This document shows, piece by piece, positions 1 through 10,852 of a stretch of DNA of 64,000 nucleotides. The notes under the pieces are model-generated. The model searched no databases and had not been told where the DNA came from. It was given only the letters and a program-made list of their open reading frames with translations. Source of the stretch: Lentinus brumalis. Its lineage: Eukaryota; Basidiomycota; Agaricomycetes; Polyporales; Polyporaceae. The stretch lies in contig MARA01000008.1 in assembly GCA_001792895.1 (NCBI GenBank), positions 1,054,001 through 1,118,000 of the forward strand, read 5' to 3'. The position numbers were made by a program, and so were the translations under genes. How positions within the stretch are numbered: the stretch's first letter is position 1; each line of letters begins with the position of its first letter.

Positions 1-64
1 CGACGAATGCAATGCTCTTTCGCTCGTACTTACTCGCCACAATCACAACATTGGTGCGCGCAGA

Positions 65-1333
65 ATGATACCCGTTTTTCCTCTGGATATATACCACTGC
101 ATCATTGACCATCTGTCGGACGACAAATCTACGCTTTCCAGCTGCGCTCTTGTCTGCCACGTATGGCTTCATCCTGCCCGTACATACCTCTTTGACACCA
201 TTCGGGTCATGGCGACGACGTTCACCCGTTTCGTTGTGTTCCTCGACACTCATACCGACGTGCGACCGTACGTGAAGACGCTACATCTCTTGCATCGGCG
301 CGGTCCCTCGGCTCCATCACCCGCGCCTGAGCTAGACATCGGCACCTTATCCGCAATTCTTTCTCATCTCAGCAACCTCCACACCCTTCATATGCGTCTT
401 CTCTTTCTAAAGGGACGGGATAATGCTCTAGCCACATATCCGAAACGGTTTTCGCTTCACCAGCTGCAACTTATCCAGTGCTCCCGTGCTTCCCACATCG
501 AGGACAGCCTTCTCGACATCATGGATTTCATAAGTCTCTTCGAACATATCGGCACACTCCTCTTCGACATGTCGTTTTGGGTTAAGCCCGCCCGTGCACC
601 TCTTACGGGCTGGTACCCGCCCGGCGCCGTTGAGATTGGCCACATGGCCGCGAACGTCAACGAGCTATGGTGGAGAAAAGCATCGGGTATGATCGGACAG
701 CTGCTAGGACGCTCACCTGGTCCGCGAGCTCTGGCCTTCCGTTGCGGCCGCTATTGGCCGGACGTATGCAACACCGGTGCCATCCTGCGCCTCGCAGGCA
801 TGCATCTCCGCAGCCTCGCCCTTGACTTCTCCGTCTTATATCTGAAAGAACCCCTTTGTGAGTCGCATCAGCACTCTCTCCCTTCCTCCTTGCGATCTGC
901 TATCACTGACTTTGCCGGTTCAGCTACAGCACAAGTTACGACCGGGTTGTCCTTTGCTGGTCTCCCGTGCCTGGAAGATGTCCACTTCGTCCTCTTTCTC
1001 CAAGACCCCAAGGAGACGATGGGCCAGGGGTGGGCATTCTCCCGGGTATGCGGGGACATGCTATTGTCCGCTGCCCGGTCGCGCACCCTCGCCATGATCA
1101 CGCTAACCATCCAAATGCCGAACGACGAGCCCACTAACCTCAGCGAAAATGCGATAGACTGGCCTCATCTCAATGCATCTATACGAGGCTTATCAGCGTT
1201 GCGGCGCGTAAGCGTGCTCTATATGTGCCTCACCCCTCAGGCGACGCCCGCGGATGACCGGACCATGCAGATCACACGACAAGGTCTATCCGTAGCGGCC
1301 TCAAAGGAGATACTCACCGTCGAGATCAAGTAG
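65..1333 (+). CDS. F-box-like domain protein
   Basis: Uninterrupted 422-residue reading frame. Residues 1-50 look like the F-box-like domain common in agaricomycetes: a Leu/Ile-rich helix (PLDIYHCIIDHL), then CALVCHVWLHPAR and LFDTIRV. The F-box would bind Skp1 in an SCF ubiquitin ligase, and the rest of the protein would recruit substrate. The remainder (about 80-420) is rich in Leu with spaced 'LHTLHMRLL' and 'LRSLALDFS' segments, consistent with an irregular leucine-rich-repeat-like array, but no exact repeat is visible. This family is large and fast-evolving in mushrooms, so a specific substrate cannot be named. The first Met is used because the F-box starts directly after it. The coding frame is clear; function is family-level inference. 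Confidence 0.75.
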   Translation: MIPVFPLDIYHCIIDHLSDDKSTLSSCALVCHVWLHPARTYLFDTIRVMATTFTRFVVFLDTHTDVRPYVKTLHLLHRRGPSAPSPAPELDIGTLSAILSHLSNLHTLHMRLLFLKGRDNALATYPKRFSLHQLQLIQCSRASHIEDSLLDIMDFISLFEHIGTLLFDMSFWVKPARAPLTGWYPPGAVEIGHMAANVNELWWRKASGMIGQLLGRSPGPRALAFRCGRYWPDVCNTGAILRLAGMHLRSLALDFSVLYLKEPLCESHQHSLPSSLRSAITDFAGSATAQVTTGLSFAGLPCLEDVHFVLFLQDPKETMGQGWAFSRVCGDMLLSAARSRTLAMITLTIQMPNDEPTNLSENAIDWPHLNASIRGLSALRRVSVLYMCLTPQATPADDRTMQITRQGLSVAASKEILTVEIK

Positions 1334-3754
1334 TGAGCTTTCAACCGCATGCTTGTCGAAATAGTCGCGCTGATGCCACGAGCCACAGCGGATGCGAGGA
1401 GCTGCGGTACTGAGAAGCGCTTGCGAGCAGGGGACCGGAGAGCCTTGCAAATCTGCTTCCAGGCCAGCGTAGGGAGGCGGCCACTTTTCCACATACGTAT
1501 AGTACTTACTTCGACTCCCATTGGCAGCCTCGACTGAACAATGCCCCTCCGTCGCAATCGCAGCCTGTAAGCTGTTACGAGAACTGCGTGTAGAGCCTAA
1601 ATTCTGCAAGTCTGTTATTTATATGGTACATACAATCTACGGGTGTGGTCCCGTACCCAACCCGTAGAGTCGGTACTTCAACAATTATGCGGAAGAGTCA
1701 CGCCGCCGTGCCAGTGTTCGCACGTCTTTTGCAATCGCAGACACCGTCATCACTGTGAGTGCCTTGGCTGCATTGGCACATCTTCCCGATTCATGAGCGA
1801 GACTTCAAGCGACTTCTTTGTAAGGGAGGTTCGAACTCTTGACACCCCTGCACGCGTACGAACGTACTTACTTAGTGCGCGCCTAGTGGCACAGCTTTAC
1901 CGTGGGACTGGCGCGTCCGCCGTCCAGTGATCGTGCGGTTCTGCTCGCCACGTCCCTAAGCTACCTTCAACAGCGCAGCGAGTAAGTCGCGTCCCACCAA
2001 GGCTAGCCGTCGGTAAGTAACCTCAGACGTCCTGTCTCCGATTTGCTCATACATATCAAAGCACCAGAAGCTTTTCGTTGGCATGCCGGATTCTCCCAAT
2101 ATTCTCCCGGTTCCGACTCCCGAGTCGCTGCATGGGCCGGGCCCTCTCATCCTAAGCAGGTAAGTATATCACTATGTTTCATGTGGTTGCCGATCTTATC
2201 ATAGACATCTTAGGGAATTTGGAACGGCTCTTGCACACACGGCGGGCAAAGTCGGTGCCAACTCCTGCGTCGTCGTGGCAGCAAGGTACGAGATTACATA
2301 TCTCAGGAAGCCCACTACACAAGCAGACACTGTGCCAAGCTCTTCGGCTTGTCGTCCGTCAGAGTGCTGCTCTGTATGCCCGATTCGCGTCAGCATCCGA
2401 TGCACGGCGGCTGCCGTCACTGGCATGGGTTTGCCTCAAATCCTGACGTGGTTGAGTTCGTCAACGATGAGTCAGGAAGTGATGTCGAAGCGGACGTGCC
2501 CCTCTGGAGACTCGCCAATCATCGTGATGAAATGGTGCTCATCGCATTCGACCACGTATGGCAAGAGCGGCATCGCCATCCACAAGATGCTCCTGCACGC
2601 TTTGAACACCCAACTTGAAGGAGAGCTCGTCGCTCCAGACAAGTTCCAGACGACGGCAAGATCACGGATCTCGCGCAGGCAGCCACCCTTCCCCTCAGCC
2701 TGAAGAGTACACCAAGGTGCCCATGCGCATAAGTATTCAAGATGCTCGGCGAGCTCCCCTCCATGCTGTGACCATTTTATTTGAAGCGGGACTGGCGGCA
2801 ACCCGGGTCCTGCTTCATTCGAGCTCCCCGCATCCGTGCGCATCGTCCAGTTTACTTACCCCAGGCGAGACTGCTCACATCTTCCAGCTCGCCCTCCGCC
2901 ACACTCACCTCCACTCTGCACATACTCGTCTTCCTGGTCCTTACGCGCCTTACCCGGGCTCCACAGCTACAAGTACGCCACGACGGTCGTCCCAATCTTC
3001 CTTCGCCGCCTCACGGGAGCGGGTCTCGACGACATATACAACCACTGCTTCGTGTGATCGGGGCACCAGATGGTAGCCTTGGGATCGCGGTGACCCGGGG
3101 CCAGAGTGCAGTGGATCATGACTTTGCCGAGGAGTTCGTGTCGTGTTCAAGGACGGTATCTAACGGTGGCCGTCTGGCCCATAATACCTCAACCGAGTTC
3201 GCTGCGTTATGTGAGGTCACGGATTGTTCAATGTCAAGATCAGCCGGAGGCTAGTCGAGCGTAATTGTGTCCCATTCAAGAGGCTCAAGCTGAAGAGAGA
3301 TGAAGAGGGCTGGATGTCAAGAAGAACAACCGCTTTACATCCCAGGTACGCTTCCTGATTCTTATCGACCCATGAGAAGACACTGACCACACTTCCAGCG
3401 TCCAGCGCGGGTGCATGCTGATGACGGGCGTCGGGCGGCGGTAGTCGTGACCGCGTTCTCACGACATAGGGAACATCCCAGGGTCCGGCGGAAGCTGCAC
3501 TGCCGAGGCGGCCCTTCTCTGAGCACCACCACCTTGACGGTATGCACTCTCGATGTCTGTTCGGAGTCGCCAACTTTCGCTCACTGCATAGTTTCTAATA
3601 CCTCAGGCTTCCAATTGCTTCCAAAGCGACCTGAGACCTCTCGCCGAGTGTTGTCGCATCCGATCGCGTCTACTCCGAGTCTGTACGATGTTGTGTATAA
3701 TCTCCGTCGCGCGACTCTCTTGACTGACTCGTCACCAAGCTAGATTGTCTCCTC
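1334..3754. other. Intergenic stretch, possible gene debris
   Basis: About 2.4 kb with only short overlapping frames on both strands. One plus-strand frame at 2349-2618 (89 residues) has a natural-looking composition, but it is not followed by a convincing spliced continuation and matches no family I recognise. Splice-like GTAAGT and TTACAG motifs are scattered without a consistent frame. It could be a decayed gene plus the promoter of the HET gene downstream. Confidence 0.3.
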
Positions 3755-6004
3755 ATGTGGCTGCTACACACGAAAACCCTGGAGCTCAAGGAGGTGACTA
3801 AGCCCGAAGACAACGAATATGCTATCCTTTCCCACGTCTGGGAAGACAGCGATCGCACCCAAACCTTCCACGACATCCGCGCGATTCACGCGCGATGCGT
3901 GCTCTCAGGAGAGGATCCCGGCTCCCTCGTGACGGAGAAGGTGCGGCGCTTCTGCCTCTACGCCGAGCGTGCAGGGTACGACTGGGTCTGGCTCGATACA
4001 TCCTGCATCGACAAGAGCAGCAGCGCAGAGCTTTCGGAGGCTATAAACAGCATGTTTGCGTGGTACAAGCAGGCCGGGGTTTGCTACGCCTACCTCTGCG
4101 ACGTGGACGACGACGACGATCCACGCAGTCCCGAGTCCGGATTCCGACGCTCCAGATGGCATACCAGGGGTTGGACTTTGCAGGAGCTTATCGCACCACA
4201 GAAGGTCATCTTCCTCTCGAGAGGATGGCTAACCATCGGTTCGAAAGTCGCCCTCGTGGGCGTCCTCGCAGACGTCTCCGGCATAGATCGCGCTTTGCTC
4301 GCGTGCCGTCCGGGGGTCTCATATGGCTCCTTCAGCGTCGCACGGCGCATGTCATGGGCATCCGCGCGGGAGACCACTCGCGTCGAAGACCGGGCCTATT
4401 GCCTCATGGGTCTCTTCGGTATTACCATGCCTATCATTTATGGGGAAGGGGTGCGAGCCTTTGCACGACTTCAAGCCGAGATACTCAGAACTGTATACGA
4501 CGATAGCGTCTTCGCGTGGGGTCCGATACATTCGGACCTTGCATTCTTTGACCGTGGCCGACTCTGCATTGAACCAAACCACATGCCGGCGAGCATTGCC
4601 AGCGACGATGACGCTCCTATGCTATTCGTATCTGGTCACCTTCGGTGGACCGGTACCTACAGTCTACCTTTAGCAACATCCCCCTCTGACTTCGCGTCCT
4701 CCGCCGATTATGCCCCCCTCTCCTCTCGAGCATTGCCACTAGAAACGGCGGGTACTGATGGCCAATACACGTTCACCAGCCATGGTCTATCTATCGGAAT
4801 GCCCATTTCCATCGACCCCCTGCCCGTCAAGGTTGCCGGCAAGAATGGATTGATTGACTCCAACGTTTATGTTGCTGCGCTGCGCTGCACTAAGCTTGAA
4901 ACCCCGACTCGCCCGGGTGAACGCAGTGCAGCACGCGATTTAGACTTGACAGCCTTCGTCATACTGTTCCTCACGGAGATGGACCCCGGCAAGGAACAGC
5001 TCTCCGCTGCAGCGGGGAGACGCTACTACCGGGTTGGGGCAGAAGTGCCGACGGTGGGAGGCTTGCAGCACCTTCGCGGGGCTGTAGTCCGCACTCACCA
5101 CTCAGGCGCAGCGTTGGCGTCCGTCTTTGCCATGAGGGAGCTGATTATCATCGACCCGAGCCGCACACAACATCTGGCACCAATGTACTCGTGGCCGACT
5201 CGAGTTCCGGACCGTTGCTATCAGTTCTACATTCCGTCATGGTCCCTCCGCCGTCTGCAGATGCAGCACGGCTTCGACCTCCAAGGTTCTTTGGTGGAGG
5301 ATGGCGCCACGATGATCGTGAGCGAGCCCCAGCCGGCTCCCAGTCCGAAGAGTCGATCCATTAATCCGGTTCCCGTCATATTCCACTTCGTCAACCCTTG
5401 GCGTGATGAGGTTCTCACCGTACGGTTCGGCGTCGGCTGTGAATGCAACAGCCATTTCAGACCCATCACTCCACATGACTGGTGGATAGATGTACATGAA
5501 GGTCGTCAGGCTGATCCGCCAGGTACATATGGATGTCAGTTCGTACCACGCGACCATGGACACAGCCCTCCCGTCTCGAAGCTGTCCTTCCGTAACCCCA
5601 GATGTACGCAAAGGCACGTATATCTCGATCCGTTGAACGACGTGCAACAACACGTCGCCCTCGAGCTCGGGGACCGTACTGTCCACGTCCAGACCGCCCT
5701 CACAGAGTACTATGGGCTGCGCTCTTACAAGAACCCTTCGCCAATCACGGTCATGATAGACCTGGAAGGATTCGAGAGGCCGCATTCTGTGCCAAGGGAG
5801 AATAGCAGTGGTGTAGCCGCAACCACCACGGCAAGCTCCTACGACCACCCGCATCCTCCGGACAATTCGACCTGGCTGTCTCGGAGCTGGAACTCATGGG
5901 GACTGCCAAGCATACCCATGTCCATCCCGCCCCTGACTGGCCTCCGTTACCTGAAGGAATGGCTCACGTCCGACGTGGACTATGACTATGGCTCCCTCGT
6001 TTGA
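3755..6004 (+). CDS. HET-domain protein (copy 1)
   Basis: Single-exon frame of 749 residues. The N-terminal 250 residues form a HET (heterokaryon incompatibility) domain: YAILSHVWED near residue 28, WVWLDTSCIDK near 80, SINSM-type helix, then TRGWTLQELIAP near 140 and DRAYCLMGLFGITMPIIYGEG near 215. HET domains trigger cell death after fusion of unlike individuals in ascomycetes; their roles in basidiomycetes are less clear. The C-terminal 500 residues are not a known repeat domain such as WD40 or ankyrin. They end in VDYDYGSLV, nearly the same as the second copy at 11465-13759. The start MWLLHTKTLEL is shared with that copy, which supports it. Intact frame, so probably functional. Confidence 0.88.
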   Translation: MWLLHTKTLELKEVTKPEDNEYAILSHVWEDSDRTQTFHDIRAIHARCVLSGEDPGSLVTEKVRRFCLYAERAGYDWVWLDTSCIDKSSSAELSEAINSMFAWYKQAGVCYAYLCDVDDDDDPRSPESGFRRSRWHTRGWTLQELIAPQKVIFLSRGWLTIGSKVALVGVLADVSGIDRALLACRPGVSYGSFSVARRMSWASARETTRVEDRAYCLMGLFGITMPIIYGEGVRAFARLQAEILRTVYDDSVFAWGPIHSDLAFFDRGRLCIEPNHMPASIASDDDAPMLFVSGHLRWTGTYSLPLATSPSDFASSADYAPLSSRALPLETAGTDGQYTFTSHGLSIGMPISIDPLPVKVAGKNGLIDSNVYVAALRCTKLETPTRPGERSAARDLDLTAFVILFLTEMDPGKEQLSAAAGRRYYRVGAEVPTVGGLQHLRGAVVRTHHSGAALASVFAMRELIIIDPSRTQHLAPMYSWPTRVPDRCYQFYIPSWSLRRLQMQHGFDLQGSLVEDGATMIVSEPQPAPSPKSRSINPVPVIFHFVNPWRDEVLTVRFGVGCECNSHFRPITPHDWWIDVHEGRQADPPGTYGCQFVPRDHGHSPPVSKLSFRNPRCTQRHVYLDPLNDVQQHVALELGDRTVHVQTALTEYYGLRSYKNPSPITVMIDLEGFERPHSVPRENSSGVAATTTASSYDHPHPPDNSTWLSRSWNSWGLPSIPMSIPPLTGLRYLKEWLTSDVDYDYGSLV

Positions 6005-7840
6005 GGAAAGTGCACGGAGGGCGTGCCTGCGAGCTGCCGCCAAGACCAGAGCGCGAGAGCACGGTGGCTACTACACCGTCACTGCTGTTCACGTCCTGCG
6101 AGTCCCGCGATATGCAGTGGACGACTGCCGGTGTCTCTCAGATGAAATTTGCAAACATGCCTACGACGAGTCCTGCATATCTGTAGTTGCGACTTCTACC
6201 GGTGATGTAGAGTACACACATACTGATATGCTTTCGACGTGGTGGTCGCAAGAGAATCTCGTAGCAGTATTCATGCGCAGATGACAAGATTAGACGAGTA
6301 CGCACATCTCTTTTGGGCACGGGCTCGCAACCACACAAGCGTCTTCCTCGTACTGCCTTGTGCAGAATCCGTCCGTCGGACGTGGTGGTCATTGGACCTC
6401 GCGAATAAGGTCGCTCACAACGCTGTTGGCTTGTGCAGCCCAGACCGCTCCTACGCATCCGGGGCAAACATCAGAGGATCGTCCGTGCTCTCGGAGCATA
6501 CAGCGAGGGCGCGGCCCCACACCCATTGGATCAACTGCTCTCAGAACGGCTTCCAGCGCTGGGGCAAGACGCTCATCCTGGCTTGGAAGTCCGTCCGTAT
6601 GCTTCAGTCTAGGCTCGCTCCCATCCGTTTCGGCGGCTTGAGGCTTGCGAGCGGAAACTGGCTGGCGAGTCTAGCTTGGAGCAATCTCGCCACATATGTA
6701 ATATGTATGGGACGCACCTGGAAGCTGCTTGCGCGGAGGAGCTGTATCGGGAAGAACGATCGAAGCCCGTCAGTTCTCATGCCGTCGCCGCAATTCTGGT
6801 GCACCCGATCCTTGTCTGAATAATGTGTCAGCTTCCGTAAGTAAAGCGGCGCGGGCGAGTAACAACTTCGGGAACGACTTGCGTCGTACGCGCGTGCAGA
6901 TGTGACAGTCCGTGGCTGAACACGTATTCGTGAAAGGCTCATCTGTTTTTGCAAGCTGCATGTCCTGTGAGTGGAGACCGTTGGGTCGCGTGATACTCGA
7001 GGGGCGGTCCTCAGGCCTCCTCAGGCTCGCACATCGTGCCTTGAAGCGCGCTCTCCGGTGATCTTCGCGAGGAATAGATGATGAGCTGTCAGCTCGGGTG
7101 CTGCACCTGTCTCAGTGCCAGTTTGCGGATGAGGTCGGAGAATAAGTGGACAGAGTGCACTCCACGGAGTCGGCGTTGGCTGCAGACGAACAGCCAATCA
7201 GCACATGAATAGAAACACGAAGCAGCACGGCGTTGACTGGAAAAGTGGTGATGCGACCGTAACCCCATGACCCAGGAGCTTCCTTGGTCGTCGACCGATC
7301 GGAGATTTGGTGCGTGGACGAAGTAGAAGGGGACGTAGTCGCCCGCAAGTAGAAGCCACACACGAGTAACGGTGGCGGAACTCCGAGTCGTCTGCGGTCG
7401 TCCGCCAACTGCGACACAGGTCAGTCAGCTGAACCTCCAAACTCCTAGCCGTGTAGGAGCCGACTACCATACCATGCATAGCCTTCAACGATAGCACGAT
7501 GACGCTGTCAACGAGCCACAAGCCGCAGCCCCGCGCTCGCTGCCTGACCGTGCTCGGAAATGTTGTGGAATATCAGGAGACTCCCTCTGTCCTCGGTTGT
7601 CAACCCGCGCGATTCTCCCCCGCAAAGAAGGGTGCATACCCCGCGTTGAGCCATCATCTGCGAGCTTCTAGTGGATTTTACAAAGGGGTTCGTCTCGAGT
7701 TACCGGGTTCGTGCGGGGTTAACCGTTCTGTATGGATGGACATGTGCAAGACATGTGAGCGTTCATGTGAGGAAGTTAGCTCACCAGTCCCCATATCTAG
7801 GTGATCCGTGCCTGCAACGGCGTCCTTGGCCAACTGTATG
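6005..7840. other. Intergenic stretch, no supported gene
   Basis: About 1.8 kb between the first HET gene and the inverted-repeat element. The longest frame (6239-6823, plus) codes for 194 residues of unfamiliar, Ser/Arg-rich sequence with no domain and no splice continuation. No tRNA or long repeat was seen. Confidence 0.3.
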
Positions 7841-7865
7841 TACAGTCGACACCCTCTTAACCCAT
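7841..7865 (+). repeat. Left terminal inverted repeat
   Basis: Left 25-bp end of the element, starting TACAGTCGAC. It is the exact reverse complement of 8253-8277. The first two bases are read as the TA target duplication. Confidence 0.88.
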
Positions 7866-8252
7866 GCTCCTGATAACCCATAACCTCTGAAACCCCATAG
7901 GATTTTGCCATTCCCGAGTTGGTGTAGGGGGGGAAACCCATAATCCTCCAATACCCCATAACCCATAGCTCACCCGGGCGAAATCCCATAGGGATTGTTC
8001 CCTTATCGGGCATAAATGATGATGTAAGACACTTAGCCAGGCAACAGTTTGGCCGTATATTTGTACTGGTTGACTTGGTACACAAGTGATTTGACATATC
8101 AGCCCATATCTCCCCTTCCCAACCTCATTGGAGACCTTATCACCACAGTTACACGGGCGCTTGGTCAGCTACCTCTGGGCGCTCCGCAGGCGCTTGTCTC
8201 TGATATGCCATAACCTCCGATATCCCATAAGTTTAGGCCGTTCCCGACAGGT

Positions 8253-8277
8253 ATGGGTTAAGAGGGTGTCGACTGTA
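8253..8277 (-). repeat. Right terminal inverted repeat
   Basis: Right 25-bp end, ending GTCGACTGTA, exactly complementary to 7841-7865 with no mismatch. Confidence 0.88.
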
Positions 8278-8888
8278 GCTTGCCAGCATGGCCGTCATAA
8301 ACATTGAGACGGACTACACACGGTGACGGTTAGAAGCTTCGAAGTAAGCGGAGCGCCCGTACTGAGCGGTTACTCCCGAGAGTTTGCACAGCCCTTCGAG
8401 TGCCGCCTGCCTCCGCGTCCGCTTCCCCCCTTCCTGCTCCTTCCCTCTCCGACATCGACAGAGATCGCTGCGAGCTCCGTTCTCGTGAAGGTCTACCCGT
8501 GATTGCAATATACATGGCTGGCCAGACTGCGATGGACAGCGAGCAAGGAGGAGCGCCGGGCTGGGTCATGGAAGCAACCTAGACCGTTGCCGATTCTAGG
8601 TGCGATATGGGCCATCCAGCCTTCGCATACTACGCCACTATCTAGTCCCATGGCCCTCAGCGCGATTGCGCAGTGGCTTGTACGCGACCGAGGCTGGTCG
8701 AGGCAGGACCGTTTCCGAAGGCCTTCGTCCCACCGCGGGCCTTCGCGTCCATGTGCCAGGAGGTGCCAGGAGGTGCCAGGGTCTGTGCTGGATTGGCTAG
8801 TCGCATGATTCCGCCCCCTCGCCTCCGCGATGCCGCTTTCGGCGTGCTTCCTTACCTTAAAGCGTGCGCTCGTGGATTGTCGTGAGGC
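8278..8888. other. Upstream region of the alcohol dehydrogenase gene
   Basis: About 600 bp without a supported gene. It holds a short tandem of a 10-bp unit (TGCCAGGAGG, about 2.5 copies, near 8753-8781). Otherwise only promoter-like sequence for the gene that follows. Confidence 0.35.
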
Positions 8889-10386
8889 ATGTCAGCCTGT
8901 CACAGAAGCCTCGCTGCTCAGATTCGCTCTGCGTCTCGGATCACTTTTGCTCGCCGCGCCCTATATAAGCCCATCGCTCGCCGTTCCTCCTCCCTCACCA
9001 CCACAACCAGACTCCTTTCTACAATGGCGCCCCAGTTCACCATCCCCAAGACCCAGAAGGCCGCCATCGTCGAGAAGACCGACGCGCCCCTGAAGATCGT
9101 CGACAACCACCCCGTCAAGCAGCCCTCCGAGCTCGCACCCGGCGAGTGTCTCGTCGAGCTCGACTGCTCCGGTGTCTGCCATACCGATCTCCACGCCCGT
9201 AACAACGACTGGCCACTACCCGCGAAGCTGCCCCTGATCGGCGGCCATGAGGTGAGTCTACCTTGCATTCCCCCCTCACATCTTCTCTGATCTTGACTTT
9301 GCGCAGGGCGTCGGCCGTATCGTTGCCATCGGCGAGCACACGCAGAGCTCGCCCGTCAAGGTCGGCGACCGCGTCGGCATCAAGTGGCTCGCGTACTCGT
9401 GCTTGGACTGCGAGCCGTGCCGGAAAGGCCTTGAGCAAAGTCAGTCTCATTTCTTCTCACACGCGTCTGTCTCTGACGTCACATCCTACCAGGCTGCATC
9501 AACGGCCAGTACTCCGGCTTCACAGTCGATGGCACCTTCTCCCAATACGTCGTCTCGTGGGTGACACATGTGACCCCCATCCCCGATAATCTCTCGTCGG
9601 CCGAGGCTGCCTCCATCCTTTGTGCTGTGAGTATCTCTCATGACGCACTCATCAGACACATCGTTGACCTGGTCTTCCATAGGGCATCACCGTATACCGA
9701 GCTATCAAGTACTCCAAGGCGAAGATCGGCGACTGGATCGTCCTCCCCGGTGCTGGTGGAGGACTTGGTCACCTTGCCGTCCAGTACGCCGCCGCGATGG
9801 GTCTCCGCGTAGTCGCAGTTGGTCAGTATCCCTACGTCAGTTCCCCAGCGCGCAATCCACTCACCATCATCTCAATCTCACAGACACGGGTGCCGAGAAG
9901 AAGGAGCTCGTGATGAAGCTCGGCGCGGAGAAGTGGGTCGACTTCCGCGAGACGAAGGACCTCGTGAAGGACATCAAGGAGGCGACGGACGGCTTCGGGG
10001 CGCACGCCGCCGTCGTCACCGCGGCCAACGGCGCGGCGTACGCGCAGGCGATCGACTACCTCCGCATGGGCGGCACGCTCATGGTCGTCGGCCTCCCCGC
10101 GCGCGCGAACCTCAGCGCGGACATCTTCTTCACCGTCGTTAAGAGCATCAACATCATCGGCTCGTACGTCGGCAACCGCCAGGACGCGCGCGAGGCACTC
10201 GACATCGCGTCGCGCGGGAAGGTCAAGTGCTACTACGTCACGAAGCCTCTTTCTGCCCTTTCCGAGTACGTCTTTCCTCGCACCCTCCGTACGAGTGGAT
10301 GCTGACTGTCACGCGCACACAGAACGTATGAGGGTCTCGCGGAGGGCAAGATCGTCGGCCGTGTCGTCCTCAACATGAAGGAGTAA
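8889..10386 (+). CDS. ADH1: Zinc-dependent alcohol dehydrogenase
   Basis: Catalyses NAD-dependent interconversion of ethanol (or another primary alcohol) and acetaldehyde. Six exons from the cytosolic start: 9024-9251, 9307-9439, 9493-9626, 9683-9821, 9884-10265 and 10323-10386, which join in frame to 359 residues, the usual yeast ADH1 size. Numbered from that start, catalytic-zinc ligands are Cys52 in SGVCHTD and His75-Glu76 in GGHEG. The structural-zinc cysteines lie in [16 protein letters not shown], the nucleotide loop is [10 protein letters not shown], and an Asp follows in AVDTG. A second in-frame ATG at 8889 adds 45 residues with eight Arg and no Asp or Glu, typical of a mitochondrial presequence. 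A TATA box lies between the two starts, so long and short products are both possible. Identity is firm; which start is used is open. Confidence 0.93.
8962..8969 (+). promoter_or_regulatory. TATA box for the short ADH transcript
   Basis: TATATAAG lies 55 nt before the ATG at 9024. That spacing suits a core promoter giving a transcript that begins just upstream of the cytosolic start. It also lies inside the frame that opens at 8889. Confidence 0.6.
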
Positions 10387-10770
10387 ATTCCTCCATGCGC
10401 GGACGCGACACGCACGACATACGACTACTTGCCGTAAAATAGCGGGCGCCCCCACGGACCGTGAACCTTGCGTTGTACCAATACCCCCACCACTACACTG
10501 CTCATTCGTCCGTGATGTTGTATGTACCACCAACTAGGAAGTAGACTATCGTCGCTGCACTTTGTACGAGTACTTAATGTAACGTAGAAGAATTCACAGA
10601 CTTGTGCGAGCCCATGAGTACACTGTGGGGTGATCAGATCGAACGCGAGTGCCTCAAGAGTTCAGGAAATCCAGGGGTCCGCCAGCTGTGGTCACCGGGG
10701 CGTTGAGTAGGTCGAAACTGGTCATTGCGACAGTATAACACTATAAACGCCAATAGTGTCAAACATGTAT

Positions 10771-10852
10771 AGCAACTTGACGCAGTGGAAGCGTGCAGGG
10801 CTCATACTAACATGATACCCTGAAGTCCCTGGATCGAAACCAGGAGTTGCTA
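10771..10852 (+). tRNA. Initiator tRNA-Met (CAT) with a 10-nt intron
   Basis: The cloverleaf folds completely. Acceptor stem AGCAACT (10771-10777) pairs with AGTTGCT (10845-10851), followed by discriminator A. The D stem is ACGC/GCGT and the anticodon stem CAGGG/CCCTG. The loop is CTCATA-A with anticodon CAT, interrupted after position 37 by CTAACATGAT (10807-10816). The T stem is CCTGG/CCAGG with loop ATCGAAA. Initiator hallmarks are all present: A1-U72 end pair, three G-C pairs beside the anticodon loop, and A rather than T at position 54. The intron sits at the canonical splice position. The mature length is 72 nt plus CCA. Confidence 0.93.

Larger units (their letters stand above)
7841..8277. 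mobile_element. Non-autonomous Tc1/mariner-like inverted-repeat element (MITE)
   Basis: A perfect 25-bp inverted repeat bounds the element: 7841-7865 and 8253-8277 are exact reverse complements. Each end reads TA then CAGTCGACACCC, and the outermost TA fits the target duplication of Tc1/mariner transposons, whose ends usually begin CAGT. Inside, both ends carry a roughly 45-bp subterminal block in direct (not inverted) orientation (7878-7922 and 8207-8250), plus many CCCATA motifs that could be transposase-binding sites. No transposase frame is present in the 430-bp interior, so movement would need a source elsewhere. The perfect ends suggest recent activity. The ends are certain; the superfamily assignment is inference from the TA/CAGT ends. 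Confidence 0.82.

Noticed and set aside
6239..6823. 194-codon plus-strand frame downstream of the first HET gene
   Set aside because: No domain, no splice continuity and codon use unlike neighbouring genes.
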